Positions 1 through 9,731 are shown, counted from the stretch's first letter. The stretch is 29,019 nucleotides of DNA from Funneliformis mosseae (GCA_910592005.1 CAJVPP010000605.1:1-29019); one strand, 5' to 3'. Numbers and translations are program-made. The notes: generated by a model not told the origin, from the sequence alone.

Positions 1-183
1 GTTATTTAAGTTTCGAATTAATGCCGAATGATGCTGAATTAAGGTCAATTTTAGGCTGAATGGCCATGTCGATCAGCATCTATCGGCATCTAAATTGTTG
101 CCGAATTGAGGCCAGTCTTAGGCTGATTTATGGTTGAATTTAAGTTTCGAATGGCCATGTCCGATTGGGGTCGATCGGTGTCT

Positions 184-205
184 ATCGGCACCTATTTGTG
201 CCGAT
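184..205. repeat. 8-bp stem hairpin
   Basis: ATCGGCAC (184-191) and GTGCCGAT (198-205) are exact reverse complements separated by a 6-base loop. It sits inside the dispersed repeat at the left edge. Confidence 0.7.
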
Positions 206-240
206 CGGAAAATATGGCAAATCGGCTGTAAATAGTATCA

Positions 241-280
241 AAATCAGCCTAAAATCAGCTATCCGATTTTAGGCTGATTT
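241..280. repeat. Perfect 16-bp inverted repeat with 8-base loop
   Basis: AAATCAGCCTAAAATC (241-256) is the exact reverse complement of 265-280, with an 8-base spacer. The arm carries the GGCTGATTT/AAATCAGCC word that recurs elsewhere in the repeat. It marks the boundary where the GC-richer repeat gives way to AT-rich DNA, so it may be the terminal structure of that repeat. Confidence 0.75.
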
Positions 281-526
281 GGACTATTTCGACTAGTTAA
301 CTCTTCAGTTGAAGAATATCTTACCTGAGTTAAAGAATAATAAAACTTAGTTTATTAGATAAAATATAAGCAAACATTTGTTTATCTTTAGGCAATTATT
401 AATTATCAGAAAACTATAAGAACTAATAATCCATCCTTAAAGAGAACTGCCGGAAGATCATTTTCTTCAATTTGAACTGTAAAATATCATCCAATATATT
501 ACTTAATAGAGGTTTCTGATGAAGTA

Positions 527-814
527 TAATTGATACAGCTTCATCTAGAAGTACGTGAGATCATTGAAAAAAATAGTGTTTTATCCAAATCAGGCATTTA
601 TAAACAACATCAGAGATTAGATGCAATTATTGAGGAGATAAACAAGATTTTAAAGGCTTTAATATCTCTTGTTCTGCAATACTATCATTGAAAAGTTACT
701 ATACGTAATTGCAAAAAGTTATTTAAGCTTAGAGACAATTTATTTAAATTAATTAGTTATAATCCCTATAAGAAATTTAGATATAAAAATTATATAAAAA
801 TAATATGTTATTAA
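527..814 (+). pseudogene. Decayed ORF, probably transposon-derived
   Basis: One frame reads from 530 to a TAA at 812-814, about 95 codons, broken only by a TGA at 689-691. The protein has non-random composition, with segments such as VREIIEKN, HQRLDAIIEEINKILKAL and IRNCKKLFKLRDNL, unlike the low-complexity noise around it. A TAA at 527-529 closes the frame upstream. The TGA falls after Tyr-His where Trp would fit, suggesting a TGG-to-TGA change. I have a weak impression of repeated Rhizophagus transposon-associated ORFs but cannot name a family. No intact start codon or complete domain is seen. Confidence 0.4.
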
Positions 815-1174
815 TACATTTTTAGTAATTTTGTATCACAATTCTATATATTTAATATTGAATTGATTTTTACATATTTTTTAAAATTAAAGTATACAGA
901 AATTATACGATATTATTAATATTTAATTTATTTAATTTGATAATCAATTACAGTTACATAATTATATAACTGATGATCAATTTTCAATCTTTTTTAGTAT
1001 CAATTTTCCTTTTTGAACTGTTATATTCTTTTTCTTTTTTTTAACAAAAAAACACTTATTTTATTTAACATAATCTTTAAAAAAAAAGAATTTATTAAAT
1101 ATACTTTTTTTTATTTGTAGATTCTAATTTTTATATTTATTTAATATCTTTTTTTATAAATATTAATACAGAGA
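815..1174. other. AT-rich DNA, nothing recognised
   Basis: Homopolymer A and T runs and very low G+C. No ORF of note and no repeat structure could be supported. Confidence 0.6.
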
Positions 1175-1695
1175 TTTCATAACGAAATTTGAGCACTTTA
1201 GTCAAAGTCAATTACCTTTTATCTCTAAGTAAAAATTATTCAACAGATTTATAACTATTTATATCTAATATTTTATATTGACTAGGATTAATATTCATGT
1301 AGAAATAATTTTTTTTTATAACTTTATTAAATAAGTCAATTTTTTGACTTCATAAGGAAATTTAAGTACTTTGGTCAAAGTCAATTGCTTTTTATTTCTA
1401 AGTAAAAGTTATTCAGCAGATACAATACTATTTGCATATAAAATTTAATCTTGATTGAATTAATACTTGTGTTATAATATATGTTTTTATAACTTTATTA
1501 ATAATGCAGACCTTTTTTTTTAACTTCACAGGATAATTTAATTACTTTGGTTAAAGTAAACTACTTATTATATATTAAATAAAACTATTCTATATATCTA
1601 AAACTACTTATATATAAATTTTCATCTTAAGTGATTTAATATTCGATAAGTAATAGCTTTTGTAACTGTATTAATTCTCAATTTTTTTTGTTTTT
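1175..1695. repeat. Three degenerate tandem copies of a ~174-bp unit
   Basis: Copies begin near 1175 (TTTCATAACG), 1348 (CTTCATAAGG) and 1524 (CTTCACAGGA), giving periods of 173 and 176 bp. Shared landmarks in order are an ACTTTGGTCAAAGTCAATT-like string, a TCTAAGTAAAA..TATTC segment, an ACTATTTATAT-like segment, GATTAATAT, and TTTATAACTTTATTAA followed by a T-run. Copies 1 and 2 are closest and copy 3 is more diverged, towards A and T. No coding potential is visible. It is probably an old local satellite-like duplication. Confidence 0.7.
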
Positions 1696-2361
1696 TTTGA
1701 ATATTTATTTGTGTAATTTATTAAATAATATATTAATATAAATCTATATCACAAAATTACCACAATTTATAAAAAAAAACATATCAAATAAAAGTATTTA
1801 AAAGTTATTATTTTGTTAATTTTCTTTAAATAAATTTAAAAAAATTTTTTTTTATTAATTTTTATTGTATTTTTAAAATTACATAAAACAGTAATTTATA
1901 TAATAATTAAATATTATAATTATAGTTTTTTATGCAAAATTTTATTCATTTTCAAATGTGCATTTTAATTATAATAATTAATGATAAATTTAAAATTTTT
2001 ATTAAAAGTAAAGTTTACTTTGAATTTCATAAAAGTTTACAAAAAAAAATACTTTATTCTTCCTCCCTTCCACCTGTTCTTTGCAATTCTTACTTTATGC
2101 TTTTTGATTGTTTATGCATTTTTGTAAATTATTCAATCATGTAATCAGTTTACATTATACCTGATCGTCTAAAAATAACTATTATCATTATCAATTTTTT
2201 ATTTTGTTTTTTGTTTATTTTTTTGATTTTTTACATTCTCTCTTTTTTACTATAACATATCTTTCATCAACTTCTAAACAACCTTATTATTATTATTTAG
2301 TAAATAATAAAGATCTTAATAATATGTTATTATCTAAGATTAATTTACGAATTCTAAAAAT
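1696..2361. other. AT-rich spacer
   Basis: Long A and T runs. The 70-codon open frame at 1932-2144 is low-complexity (Ile/Phe/Lys-rich) and fits chance in AT-rich DNA. Nothing else is supported until similarity to a transposase begins near 2362. Confidence 0.5.
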
Positions 2362-3922
2362 ATGAGTGAAGCCATTAATAAAGACCAATCAAAAAAAGTT
2401 TCAATTCATACTGAATTTAATTTTTTCTAGAATTTTAAGAATTATAATATCTATAAAGTAATTATATTAGAACAAATGCGTTTTCTTGATCTTAGAATAA
2501 CTAAATACCTTTTAGAATTTATTTGTAAATATTTACAATAAAAGTTAATAATTAAGTTATTAAAAAAATAGATTATAGGCTTTGTGCAATTTCACAATAT
2601 TCAGGATTAATTATTTTAAAAAATGATTTAAAAAATGTATCTAAATTTACTGCTAATAATTATCGTAATATAATGAAAGTAATTATTTTTGCTATAGATA
2701 ATTTGTATTATGATAATTATAACAAAGAAAATAGAATATCATGTGATAGGTTATGTAATATTTTTTGTAAATATTTAAATATATATTTGAAGTTACATCA
2801 AGAAATATTTTTAAATACAAATTTAATAGAATTAGAGATAAATATAATTAATATTTTTAAATATCAGTTAAATACTAATAATTAATTTTATGCTTTATAA
2901 TTAAGCATTAATAATTAATTTCTATAATAAATTTGTAGCTATATTTTCTAACTATTCTTTAAGTAAATATAAAATACCAAAATTTCATATACCTTATTAT
3001 CATGTAATTCCATTAATTAGACTTTATGATTCAATGAATGGAATGTATACAGAAATATATGAAACTTTACACAAATTTAATGTTAAAAATTTATATTATA
3101 TGACAAATAAAAAAGATTATATTTCACAAATGTTAATCATAATATGTTATATAATCTAGTATTTATTAATAAAATATAATATAAAAACTAACTAAATATA
3201 TTTTTAAATCTAACATTTAGATATAACATTAATTTTTAGCTAATAAAAATCTGTAAGAGTAAAAAAATCAGCCAGATTTTGTAACCTTTTATAAAAATAT
3301 AAAATTACTGATATTAATACAATATGTTCTCAAATAAAGTAAAATGATAATATTTATTATTTATATAAAGAAGATTTTAATAATCTTCTTGCAGGATTTT
3401 AATGAATTTATTGTAGAAAATAATGTAACTTATGATGATGAATATGATTATTTGAAATATATTTAATTATAACTATTGAATTAACTAAAATTATTTAAAT
3501 ATCAAAAAAATTTTATGAAAAAGAATGGTTTAATAATCTAATAATATTTTCTGAAGATGCTATTTGGTATGGAAAAATATAATATTAATTTTTAATTTTA
3601 ATTAATAATTACTAAGTAAAATTTCTTTTAAATTATATAATATTATTGATTTAATTTATTAGGCATTTTTATTATTGAAATTATTTATAGAAAAGAATAA
3701 AAAACTAATAAATCTTATTTTATTGCAATAGTATGATGATTGGCTATCTAAAGATAATAAGAAAAAATACAAAAATAAAAAAACAGAATTATATGGATGT
3801 TTAAGGTTATAGTTAACTAATAAATATATATATATTTACTTAGAACTAATAGATATATTAGTTCATATAATACCATGATATGATTATACAAATGAATATT
3901 TAGTTAACAAATATATTTTTTA
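2362..3922 (+). pseudogene. Decayed Plavaka-like (CACTA-type) transposase, C-terminal part
   Basis: Reading across frames gives an ordered series of segments that I recognise from fungal Plavaka-type transposases. They are QMRFLDLRITKYLLEF (about 2475-2525, the family's RMHHLDLG region), SQYSGLIIL then NVSKFTANNYRNIMKVIIF (about 2590-2690), IPKFHIPYYHVIPLIRLYD followed by TEIYETLHK and a Tyr-x3-Thr-Asn-x-Lys-Asp motif (about 2975-3120), an AIWYGK motif (about 3558-3576), an LLLKLF..KNKKLINLILLQ region (about 3670-3730), and a C-terminal VHIIP..Tyr..NEYLVNKYIF (about 3860-3922). The order is right but there are several frameshifts and stops, for example TAG replacing Trp before YDDW. The family's N-terminal part is missing or unrecognisable. 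It is non-functional. The family name comes from remembered motif patterns, not a search. Confidence 0.7.
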
Positions 3923-4819
3923 ATTAATAATAATAATAAATTATTTTATTAATTATTAATATCTTAAATTATTACTAATTATATCAAAGATTATTATTAT
4001 TAAATTTTAATATCTTAAATTATCACTTTGATTAATATCATTAAATTTCAATATTATGGAAAATCACCAATTATCTTAATAATTATTATTGTTAAATTTT
4101 TATATTTTTTAATTACATCATATATCAAAGATAAGTTTTATTAATCATCTCAATTCGTTAATAATCAATGTTTTTTAATGTGATAATATATGATAATTTG
4201 TGATAAAGTAATAATTATTGATGTTTATCACTCTAAAAATTTTGCTGATGTTTACTATTACTTTAACTACCAAAAAGTATTAGTAGCAGTAAAAAAAAGA
4301 TTCCTATTATATGTCAGCTATATCAATGATATTTACTGATCCTATTAGTTTTAATTATGATTTATATTAATAGAGAAAATCAAATGTTACAGTTATAAAA
4401 TCTAAAGGTAAAGAAAATATCTCTTTAAGAATTGCTAACTTAAAAGATTAAACATATGTAATATAAGGTTATTGAAGTCAAAAAATTATTTTTAATTTAT
4501 TTGAACTTAAATAATTATTTAATTATTTTTTTTTGTTTTTTATATTTAGATTTTTGAGATCAAATAATTTTTAATTATTGAAATATTATGACAATAAATG
4601 TTTGTAACAATATATTATCTTTATTATAAATCTATTTTTTTTAAATTAGTTTTTCTTTAATATAATAATTATGAATATTGTCAGATCTGATTTATTATTT
4701 TAGTTAATGATTACAAAATAATGAATTTTACCGTATTCTTCTAAAAATAAGTAATGCATGACAAATATTTATTAATTAGTGTCCATATGATGAATTATAT
4801 GATAAAAGCATGTGACTAA
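3923..4819. other. AT-rich spacer with short repetitive motifs
   Basis: Between about 3940 and 4110 the words TTAATATCTTAAATTAT, ATATCAAAGAT and AATTATTATTATT recur, giving a weakly repetitive texture. No coding region is seen. It may contain the degraded 3' end of the upstream transposon, but no terminal repeat could be identified. Confidence 0.45.
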
Positions 4820-5092
4820 TGCAAATTTTTTGACTAAACGTTATTTTAGTAATTAAATAAATGTATTCGATATAATTAAAGAAATATTATATTTATTACT
4901 GCAGTTGTTGCGGTTAAAGATTTTGACATTTTATTTATTTAATTGTCTAGGTTGCATTATGACGATCATATTTAAATCTAGAATATTTAACTAATTTTGC
5001 ATAAATGCTAAAATTTTAAAATAATATTTCTTTTATTATATCGAACACATTTACTTAATTACTAAAATAACCATTAAGCTAAAAAATTTGCA
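4820..5092. mobile_element. Foldback/MITE-like element with ~71-bp inverted arms
   Basis: The left arm 4820-4890 (starting TGCAAATTTTTTGAC) and the right arm 5021-5092 (ending in the complement, AAAAAATTTGCA) are inverted copies. By hand alignment they match at about 87%, with one single-base indel. They share the strings TTATTTTAGTAATTAA, TTCGATATAAT and AAAGAAATATTAT. The 130-bp centre has no ORF. Long inverted arms with a non-coding middle fit a foldback element or MITE. I did not find a convincing target-site duplication. Confidence 0.7.
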
Positions 5093-6237
5093 GTTTTATT
5101 ATAGTCGAAAATCTTCACAAATTATGCATTTTTTTTAATTAATTGTCACGAAATTTTCAAGATATATACTATTTAATATAATGCATAAGTTTACTTGGAA
5201 CATCAAAGTCGATTTTATTAATAAAAAAAAAAATTTTTTCTTATTAGTTGAAAATTTTAATTAATATTTCGATTTTTGTGTTTCCGGTCATTTTTGTCTG
5301 TAAAATGATTGTCGGTAAGTTGAATGCGACCCTCATAATTTTTATCAGCTAGTAATATGAAATATTGGTTGCAATAATCTATTCGAAACTATTTTTAATT
5401 TCTTTAACAAAATCTCTTTTTCTTGGTCAACACATGATCAACTTCGGAATCATCTGAATCACTTTCTTTCACATGGATTATCCGAGTCTTCATTTGTAGG
5501 TAAAATATGTCAAGCTTTAAGAAGGTATGAATAATAAGTTCTTGTAAATGATAAATATCTGATGTTACTATCCTCTATTTTAGGGAAGTTAACTCTGGAG
5601 GAATGGAAGATATATTGTAAAGGTGAGTACTAGAAGGAGACTTTATAACAGTGATTTTTCCTTGCTTTAGCCAGCGACAAAAAAAAATAAATAAAAGTAA
5701 TGATTTTTTTTTTTGTTTAATATCTTTTTCTGATTTCTTTTTTCCTTTTTTTACTTTTTCCTTTTATATTTTGTTTTCGTTCTATTTGTGAACATTTTGA
5801 AGCCTTCAAAAAGTTTTGAAGTTTATGGTTCGAAAGCTATCGTGGCTACAATCACAAAGACTGAAAGTTCTCCTTTCGATTTCATTAACCACACATTTCT
5901 TTATTATAGTACCTATACGAGCAACAATTTTGTCGTTCCAGTTTCATTTATCGAAAACAACTATGAACTAGCAAAGAAAAGAAAGGTTTACAGTTTACGA
6001 TTTTGAATCTTTTTTACTTCGGTACGAAATTTAAAATTCATTTCCGAACGGATAAATTTATGCTGATATTTACATCATTACTTTTTAATATAATATCACC
6101 TTGTTTAAGAACTCTTTTAAACACTTTAAGAATTATTCGATTAAATATTCAAAAAAAAAAAAAGATTTCCTTTTCCAAACATGTCTCTTCATTAGATTTT
6201 TAATTCATGATTACCTCTCATAGCGATTTACATGTAT
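5093..6237. other. Mixed-composition region with ORF and splice-like remnants
   Basis: Composition becomes more gene-like after about 5280. A TCTATTTTAG acceptor-like site is followed by a short segment (5583-5619) and a GGTGAGTAC donor-like site, which resembles a small exon. An open frame from 5788 to 6006 encodes about 72 residues of non-repetitive protein (with segments SFEVYGSKAIVATITK and NNFVVPVSFIENNYELAKK), but it starts at GTG and has no ATG of its own. I could not join these pieces into a gene and recognise no family. They may be remnants of the same decayed cluster that follows. Confidence 0.3.
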
Positions 6238-6485
6238 TATTACAAGTATTTTACTCGAGTTCTGGACCTACCTCAATTCATCGCGGAAATTTAAAATCAT
6301 TTTTCGAAAATTATCAAAAGAACATGATGAAATTTTCGAATTTTACTTGGGACCTCGACATATAGTTCTTAGTGGGCCGGTTTATCGACTAAATAACATG
6401 GTTTACCGTAAAAAAAATTATCATGCATACACTTTGTTTCGTAAATTAAATGTTTTTGAAAATTATTCGCGCCACTTGATAAATA
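6238..6485 (+). pseudogene. Probable cytochrome P450 N-terminal fragment, frameshifted
   Basis: Three successive frames give an ordered set of segments: YYKYFTRV (6238-6261), then RGNLKSFFENYQK (about 6282-6320), then EIFEFYLGPRHIVLSGPVY (about 6329-6385), continuing open to a TAA near 6485. This matches the start of Glomeromycete P450s as I remember them: membrane-proximal Tyr/Lys/Phe segment, proline-rich hinge, then an EIFEFYLG-(x)-IVLS region. The proline-rich hinge is damaged. The haem-binding Cys motif, I-helix and ExxR motif are absent nearby. It is not functional. The family call is from memory and moderate at best. Confidence 0.42.
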
Positions 6486-6648
6486 AATGATATCATTATT
6501 ATTTAAGTTCCATAAACAAATAAAAAAAGATTAGTTTGACAAAATAATGAGTTTCAAACTTTGATGTTCAATTTACACACGGAAAACCGGGTTCACTTGT
6601 CAAAGATAACTCGTTTGTCGAAGATCCGGTAGCGGCTTATTATGTGGA

Positions 6649-6897
6649 TTGGAAAATCATGTTGTAACCTTTTTTAATTGGTCAGAAAGTGATGAAAGAA
6701 TGATTAGCAAAAAATTTGGAGAAAGGATCTTAATGGAATACCTTTGGGGTTACTCTGAGAGAGAATGGAATAATGTTGTTGATAAAACTATGTTAAATTC
6801 TCAAACTAAATTTGATGAAACGTCAAATAAACTTGTCAAGATTTTAAGAAATACTGGAAGTTTTTTAAATGAACTCGCCGGTAACGAAGGAGTTTGA
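6649..6897 (+). pseudogene. Unidentified ORF fragment, ~80 residues
   Basis: An open frame with balanced composition (segments VTFFNWSESDERMISKK, ILMEYLWGYSEREWNNVV and KLVKILRNTGSFLNELAGN) that does not look like AT-rich noise. Its first codon is TTG, so the true start is missing or upstream. After the TGA at 6895-6897 the same frame stays open for about another 57 codons, suggesting a single nonsense change. It overlaps the end of a minus-strand gene remnant, so only one of the two may be real here. I do not recognise the family. Confidence 0.3.
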
Positions 6898-7600
6898 AGT
6901 AATTGTGCAAGTATTGATAAAATTGAACAGTTATCATTCGGAATTTCAAATCTTTTGTTCTCCTTAAAATTTCTTGAATCGAAGTTTCATCATCACGCAT
7001 GCTATGTAGGGTGTCCCGCAAGTGAATCAATAAAAAATCAACATTGTAATTACGCTTCTTTTTGATGACTTCATCATCTTTTGGTGGATCCGAATTTGGC
7101 CTCGAGTTATTTTCAAGTCCTCTTTCAAAGACTTGGGTAGTGTTGCGATGAATTACCATGAATTTAGCTAGGGAATTATAAACTTTATCTCGAACATCTT
7201 TGCCAAAAATTATCTTTGAAAACATATCTGTTCTAAAACTGCTACCCAAGTTCGTAAATGTAATTCCAACCTTGTCATACTCTCTTTTGAATAATAACTA
7301 ACAAATGGTTTAGGATCGGCCAACATCTCTAAAGAATTTATTGACTTGAGGTGAAAATTCATTTTTTACACTTTCAAAAAGTAATTTTAGATCATATAAA
7401 ATTTTGTTTCGGTTAATTCCTTTAAAAGTTCTTTTGCTTTTTCATCTGGCGTAGAAATCCATCCTTTTCTAATTCGAGAAGGATTTTATTGTTTAATACG
7501 GTTTCAAGCAAAGTCGTTTTAGGGGAGATATGGCTATTGAACGCAATACTTTGTCTCTTGTTAGAACTTCCACCCTATCATGATAAAATAAGGAAAATCG
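6836..7600 (-). pseudogene. Multiply frameshifted gene remnant of unknown family
   Basis: On the minus strand protein-like segments follow one another in shifting frames. From about 7580 they read RVEVLTRDKVLRSIAIS, then KTTLLETVLNNKILLELEKD, then TPDEKAKELLKELTET, then KILYDLKLLFESVKNEF and QVNKFFRDVG. A longer open stretch (about 7280-6836) follows with GITFTNLGSSFRTDMFSK, DVRDKVYNSLAKFMVIHRN, NYNVDFLLIHLRDTLHSM and a charged helix ETSIQEILRRTKDL. Near the end a frame change gives CSILSILAQLLQTPSLP. The high density of charged, amphipathic segments argues for a former gene. At least three frameshifts mean it is broken, or that introns have been misread. No domain is recognised. Confidence 0.45.
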
Positions 7601-7714
7601 TTTAGACAATTTTTTTTTTTTCTTTTTAAAAAGATATAAAAAATTGTAAAAATTGCATTTCACCTGGCTTAAAATTTTTTTTCATGTTTTTATATATATA
7701 ATATTTTTTTCTAG

Positions 7715-8472
7715 GGAAATGAAGGTATTGAATTTTATTGTAAAACACAATGGCGTAACACAACGTTCCAAAATGGTTCCATTCAAAGTTTCAAGTTTCC
7801 TCAATTCTTTAAAATAATGAAAAACGATAAGCCTTCAATACAATACACAAATCCTAATGCATCTCTCTGTTATTCAAAAAATTTTCACAAAGAGGAATAT
7901 TTTAAATTATGGTGAAGATAAACGTTGTGATTCTTTTCCTTCCGTATATTTTGTTCCTTGTTTCAAAGGTTTAAGAGGCTCAGAAATCTCAATTCATCGG
8001 AACTTGGGTTTCTCAATGTGCCTTTCTCAATAGAAACGAGTCTACGATTCTGTTGGAAGATGATCATGATTTCATGGTATTAACGCTATATTTAAATTGC
8101 AACTGTTATCGATTTTTTCTAATAAAAATCAATCGTATGGTATTTTCAATTAGAGGTTGAAACCGTTAACGAATATTTTACTAGTTAAAGATTTTTAGGC
8201 TCCATTATCAAATCACTGGATCAAGAGTTCTTAAAGACCAACATAAAATTTTGGTTAAGAGACCTCGAACACAATTAATCACTTTGCGCTATGCAAACAA
8301 TTAAAAAGCCGATGGAGAGAAAATAATAATTGGAATCGTCATGATAGAATTAATTTTTAAGTTTCCAAATTATAGAATAGTGGCGCAGTGTTCAAAAGTT
8401 ACGCTTCGTTATCAATTTTCATACGTCTTTATATTCGATACATTTATTCCCCGACTTTTATCTTTTGAGTGA
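7715..8472 (+). pseudogene. Remnant of a gene for a secreted protein
   Basis: A splice-acceptor-like TTTTTTTCTAG (ending 7714) precedes a 67-codon open stretch ending at a TGA at 7913-7915. Its segments include FYCKTQWRNTTFQNGS and SIQYTNPNASLCYSKNF. In a different frame an ATG at 7909 begins MVKINVVILFLPYILFLVS, a typical signal-peptide-like start. A TAA at 7972-7974 interrupts it, then the same frame resumes with AQKSQFIGTWVSQCAFLNRN (7978 on) and again from 8200 to 8301 with QITGSRVLKDQHKILVKRP. After a TAA at 8302 the frame runs on to a TGA at 8470-8472. An intron-like GTATTA...TTTTTAG (8077-8198) lies between but would shift frame by one. Nonsense codons plus that inconsistency indicate a pseudogene. 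The family is unknown. Confidence 0.42.
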
Positions 8473-8907
8473 TTGAAATCGTTTAACAAATTTGGTTAAA
8501 CAATCCTTTTCTATTTGAAATTTTTACTGAGGGCTAGTGAGTAACCCTGAACAGTGATTTATGAGGTATTTCTGTCAATGGCGATGGCACTTTATCACGA
8601 TGGGTTCGATTCTATTGGGTCGAGAAATTCGGTAATCGGTGTAAGGAATGGTGTTTTCAACAACAATTATAAAGATTACACAAATAACATTTTCGAGATG
8701 ATGATAACTGAAATTTACACGTGCACTTTACAAAATTAAATACTAGGGGTGTTCGGATGCTTTTTTTGGTGCACTCAAAATTAGTTTTTTAATTGAACAT
8801 GCCTAGCAAATGCGTCATCGAAACACATGATTTTGTATATGTCATCCGATAAAATATAGCCTTTTTTTTTTGTTTTCTGCATCAATTTTACCCCTTGATC
8901 CTTTAAG
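8473..8907. other. Upstream spacer of the small spliced gene
   Basis: Contains one 61-codon open frame starting at GTG (8554-8736) with no recognisable features, possibly another piece of the remnants to its left. A CACGTG core lies near 8719. A run of T at about 8862-8871 precedes the start codon of the next gene by about 40 bp. No defined promoter element can be supported. Confidence 0.35.
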
Positions 8908-9634
8908 ATGTTTTCACGAGAGCAAAGAGGAGGCGGTTATAGAAAACGAGGCAGTACTAGGCAAATTGAAACATATCGATCTTGGAACGTTGAAACTCTT
9001 GGGATACCCACTCCCAACATAGATGATTCGACCCAATATCGTCCTTGGAATGCTGCTGCGCTTTCTCTTGAAAGTGAATCATCAATGGATATCGACGAGG
9101 AACCATCTAATGATACCCAGCGTCCTACTTTAATTGAATTAGACTCTTCGGTAAGTAGCATGATATTTTTTCTAAAGCCTTCATCTTTTAAAATTTGCGA
9201 TCTTACTTGGTTAACAGGTTATAGGATTTTTTTTATTAAACTTTATTTCGCTATAAAATTATTTCGAAAAAAATTACAATTATAGTAAATAAAATTCTTG
9301 GTTAATTGAGTAAAGTTTTATATTTTAGCCTGTAAAATTACCAAAACTCGCGAACAAAGATAATCATCAAGGTTCTCAAAATCAGATCACTACACAATCT
9401 AACGCGATGGAAGAATTGAAACAGCTTAATTGGGAAGATTATTATAAGCAAATGATGCAAGAGGAGGCCAAGCGTTCAATCGAAATTCGACGTCAAAAGC
9501 AAAATGTAAATACTGTCAGAAAAATTTCTTGGCAATCCGTTTAACTGTATTCATAACGACTCAATTATAATTAATCATCATTGTAGGAGAATCTTTTTGA
9601 TAAATCGATATTGGATGAATTTGACTCTTTGTGA
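8908..9634 (+). CDS. Three-exon gene for a 155-residue protein of unknown function
   Basis: The exons are 8908-9150, 9329-9505 and 9587-9634. Both introns are phase 0: intron 1 is 178 nt (GTAAGT...TTTTAG) and intron 2 is 81 nt (GTAAAT...TTGTAG). They join 81, 59 and 15 codons. The N-terminus is Arg/Gly-rich (RGGGYRKRG), followed by two Trp-Asn motifs, YRSWN near residue 23 and YRPWN near 44. A Ser/Asp/Glu-rich stretch with an acidic MDIDEE follows. Exon 2 encodes a charged, probably helical region with Glu-Glu-Leu-Lys and an Arg/Lys-rich end. The protein ends in the acidic, hydrophobic ENLFDKSILDEFDSL. It looks mostly disordered with short linear motifs and has no signal peptide or membrane segment. 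It lies 206 bp upstream of RPAP1 on the same strand. I do not recognise a family. Without splicing, exon 1 would read into intron 1 and stop at about 9285. Confidence 0.72.
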
Positions 9635-9661
9635 TCTGCTCAATATATTTTTTTTTAACGA

Positions 9662-9667
9662 AATAAA
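9662..9667 (+). terminator. Poly(A) signal AATAAA of the small spliced gene
   Basis: AATAAA lies 28 bp after the TGA at 9632-9634, a normal spacing for a fungal polyadenylation signal. In such AT-rich DNA the hexamer can also occur by chance. Confidence 0.4.
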
Positions 9668-9724
9668 TTGTCATTACACATGACACATGTCACTATTACA
9701 TATTTAGTCATTGTGTAATTTGTG

Positions 9725-9731
9725 TCACGTG
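9725..9731. promoter_or_regulatory. CACGTG (E-box-like) site upstream of RPAP1
   Basis: TCACGTG lies about 110 bp before the RPAP1 start codon in the 206-bp gap between the two plus-strand genes. CACGTG cores are classic binding sites for bHLH and bZIP factors in fungi. A second half-similar ACACATGTCA occurs about 45 bp further upstream. The role is inferred from motif and position only. Confidence 0.3.

Larger units (their letters stand above)
1..290. repeat. GC-richer dispersed repeat with two imperfect direct copies
   Basis: This stretch is clearly richer in G and C than the following 4 kb. Two blocks start with the same TTTAAGTTTCGAAT string (about 5 and 138). Both contain GGCCATGTC, CTATCGGCA and GCCGAT modules (62-106 and 153-208), so one block is an imperfect direct duplicate of the other, about 130 bp apart. 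GGCTGA/TCAGCC words recur throughout. No reading frame is evident. It resembles a dispersed, hairpin-rich repeat or the end of a larger element that continues off the left edge. That family assignment is inference. Confidence 0.6.

Noticed and set aside
1932..2885. Two 70-codon open frames (1932-2144 and 2673-2885) as genes
   Set aside because: The first is low-complexity Ile/Phe/Lys protein with no family signal. The second is part of the frameshifted Plavaka-like relic, not a gene of its own.
8554..8739. 61-codon frame before the small spliced gene
   Set aside because: It starts at GTG, has no homology I recognise and no splice signals linking it to the next gene. At most it is a remnant.
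8937..9161. Minus-strand 74-codon frame opposite the small spliced gene
   Set aside because: It lies entirely antisense to exon 1, whose splice structure and composition are better supported.
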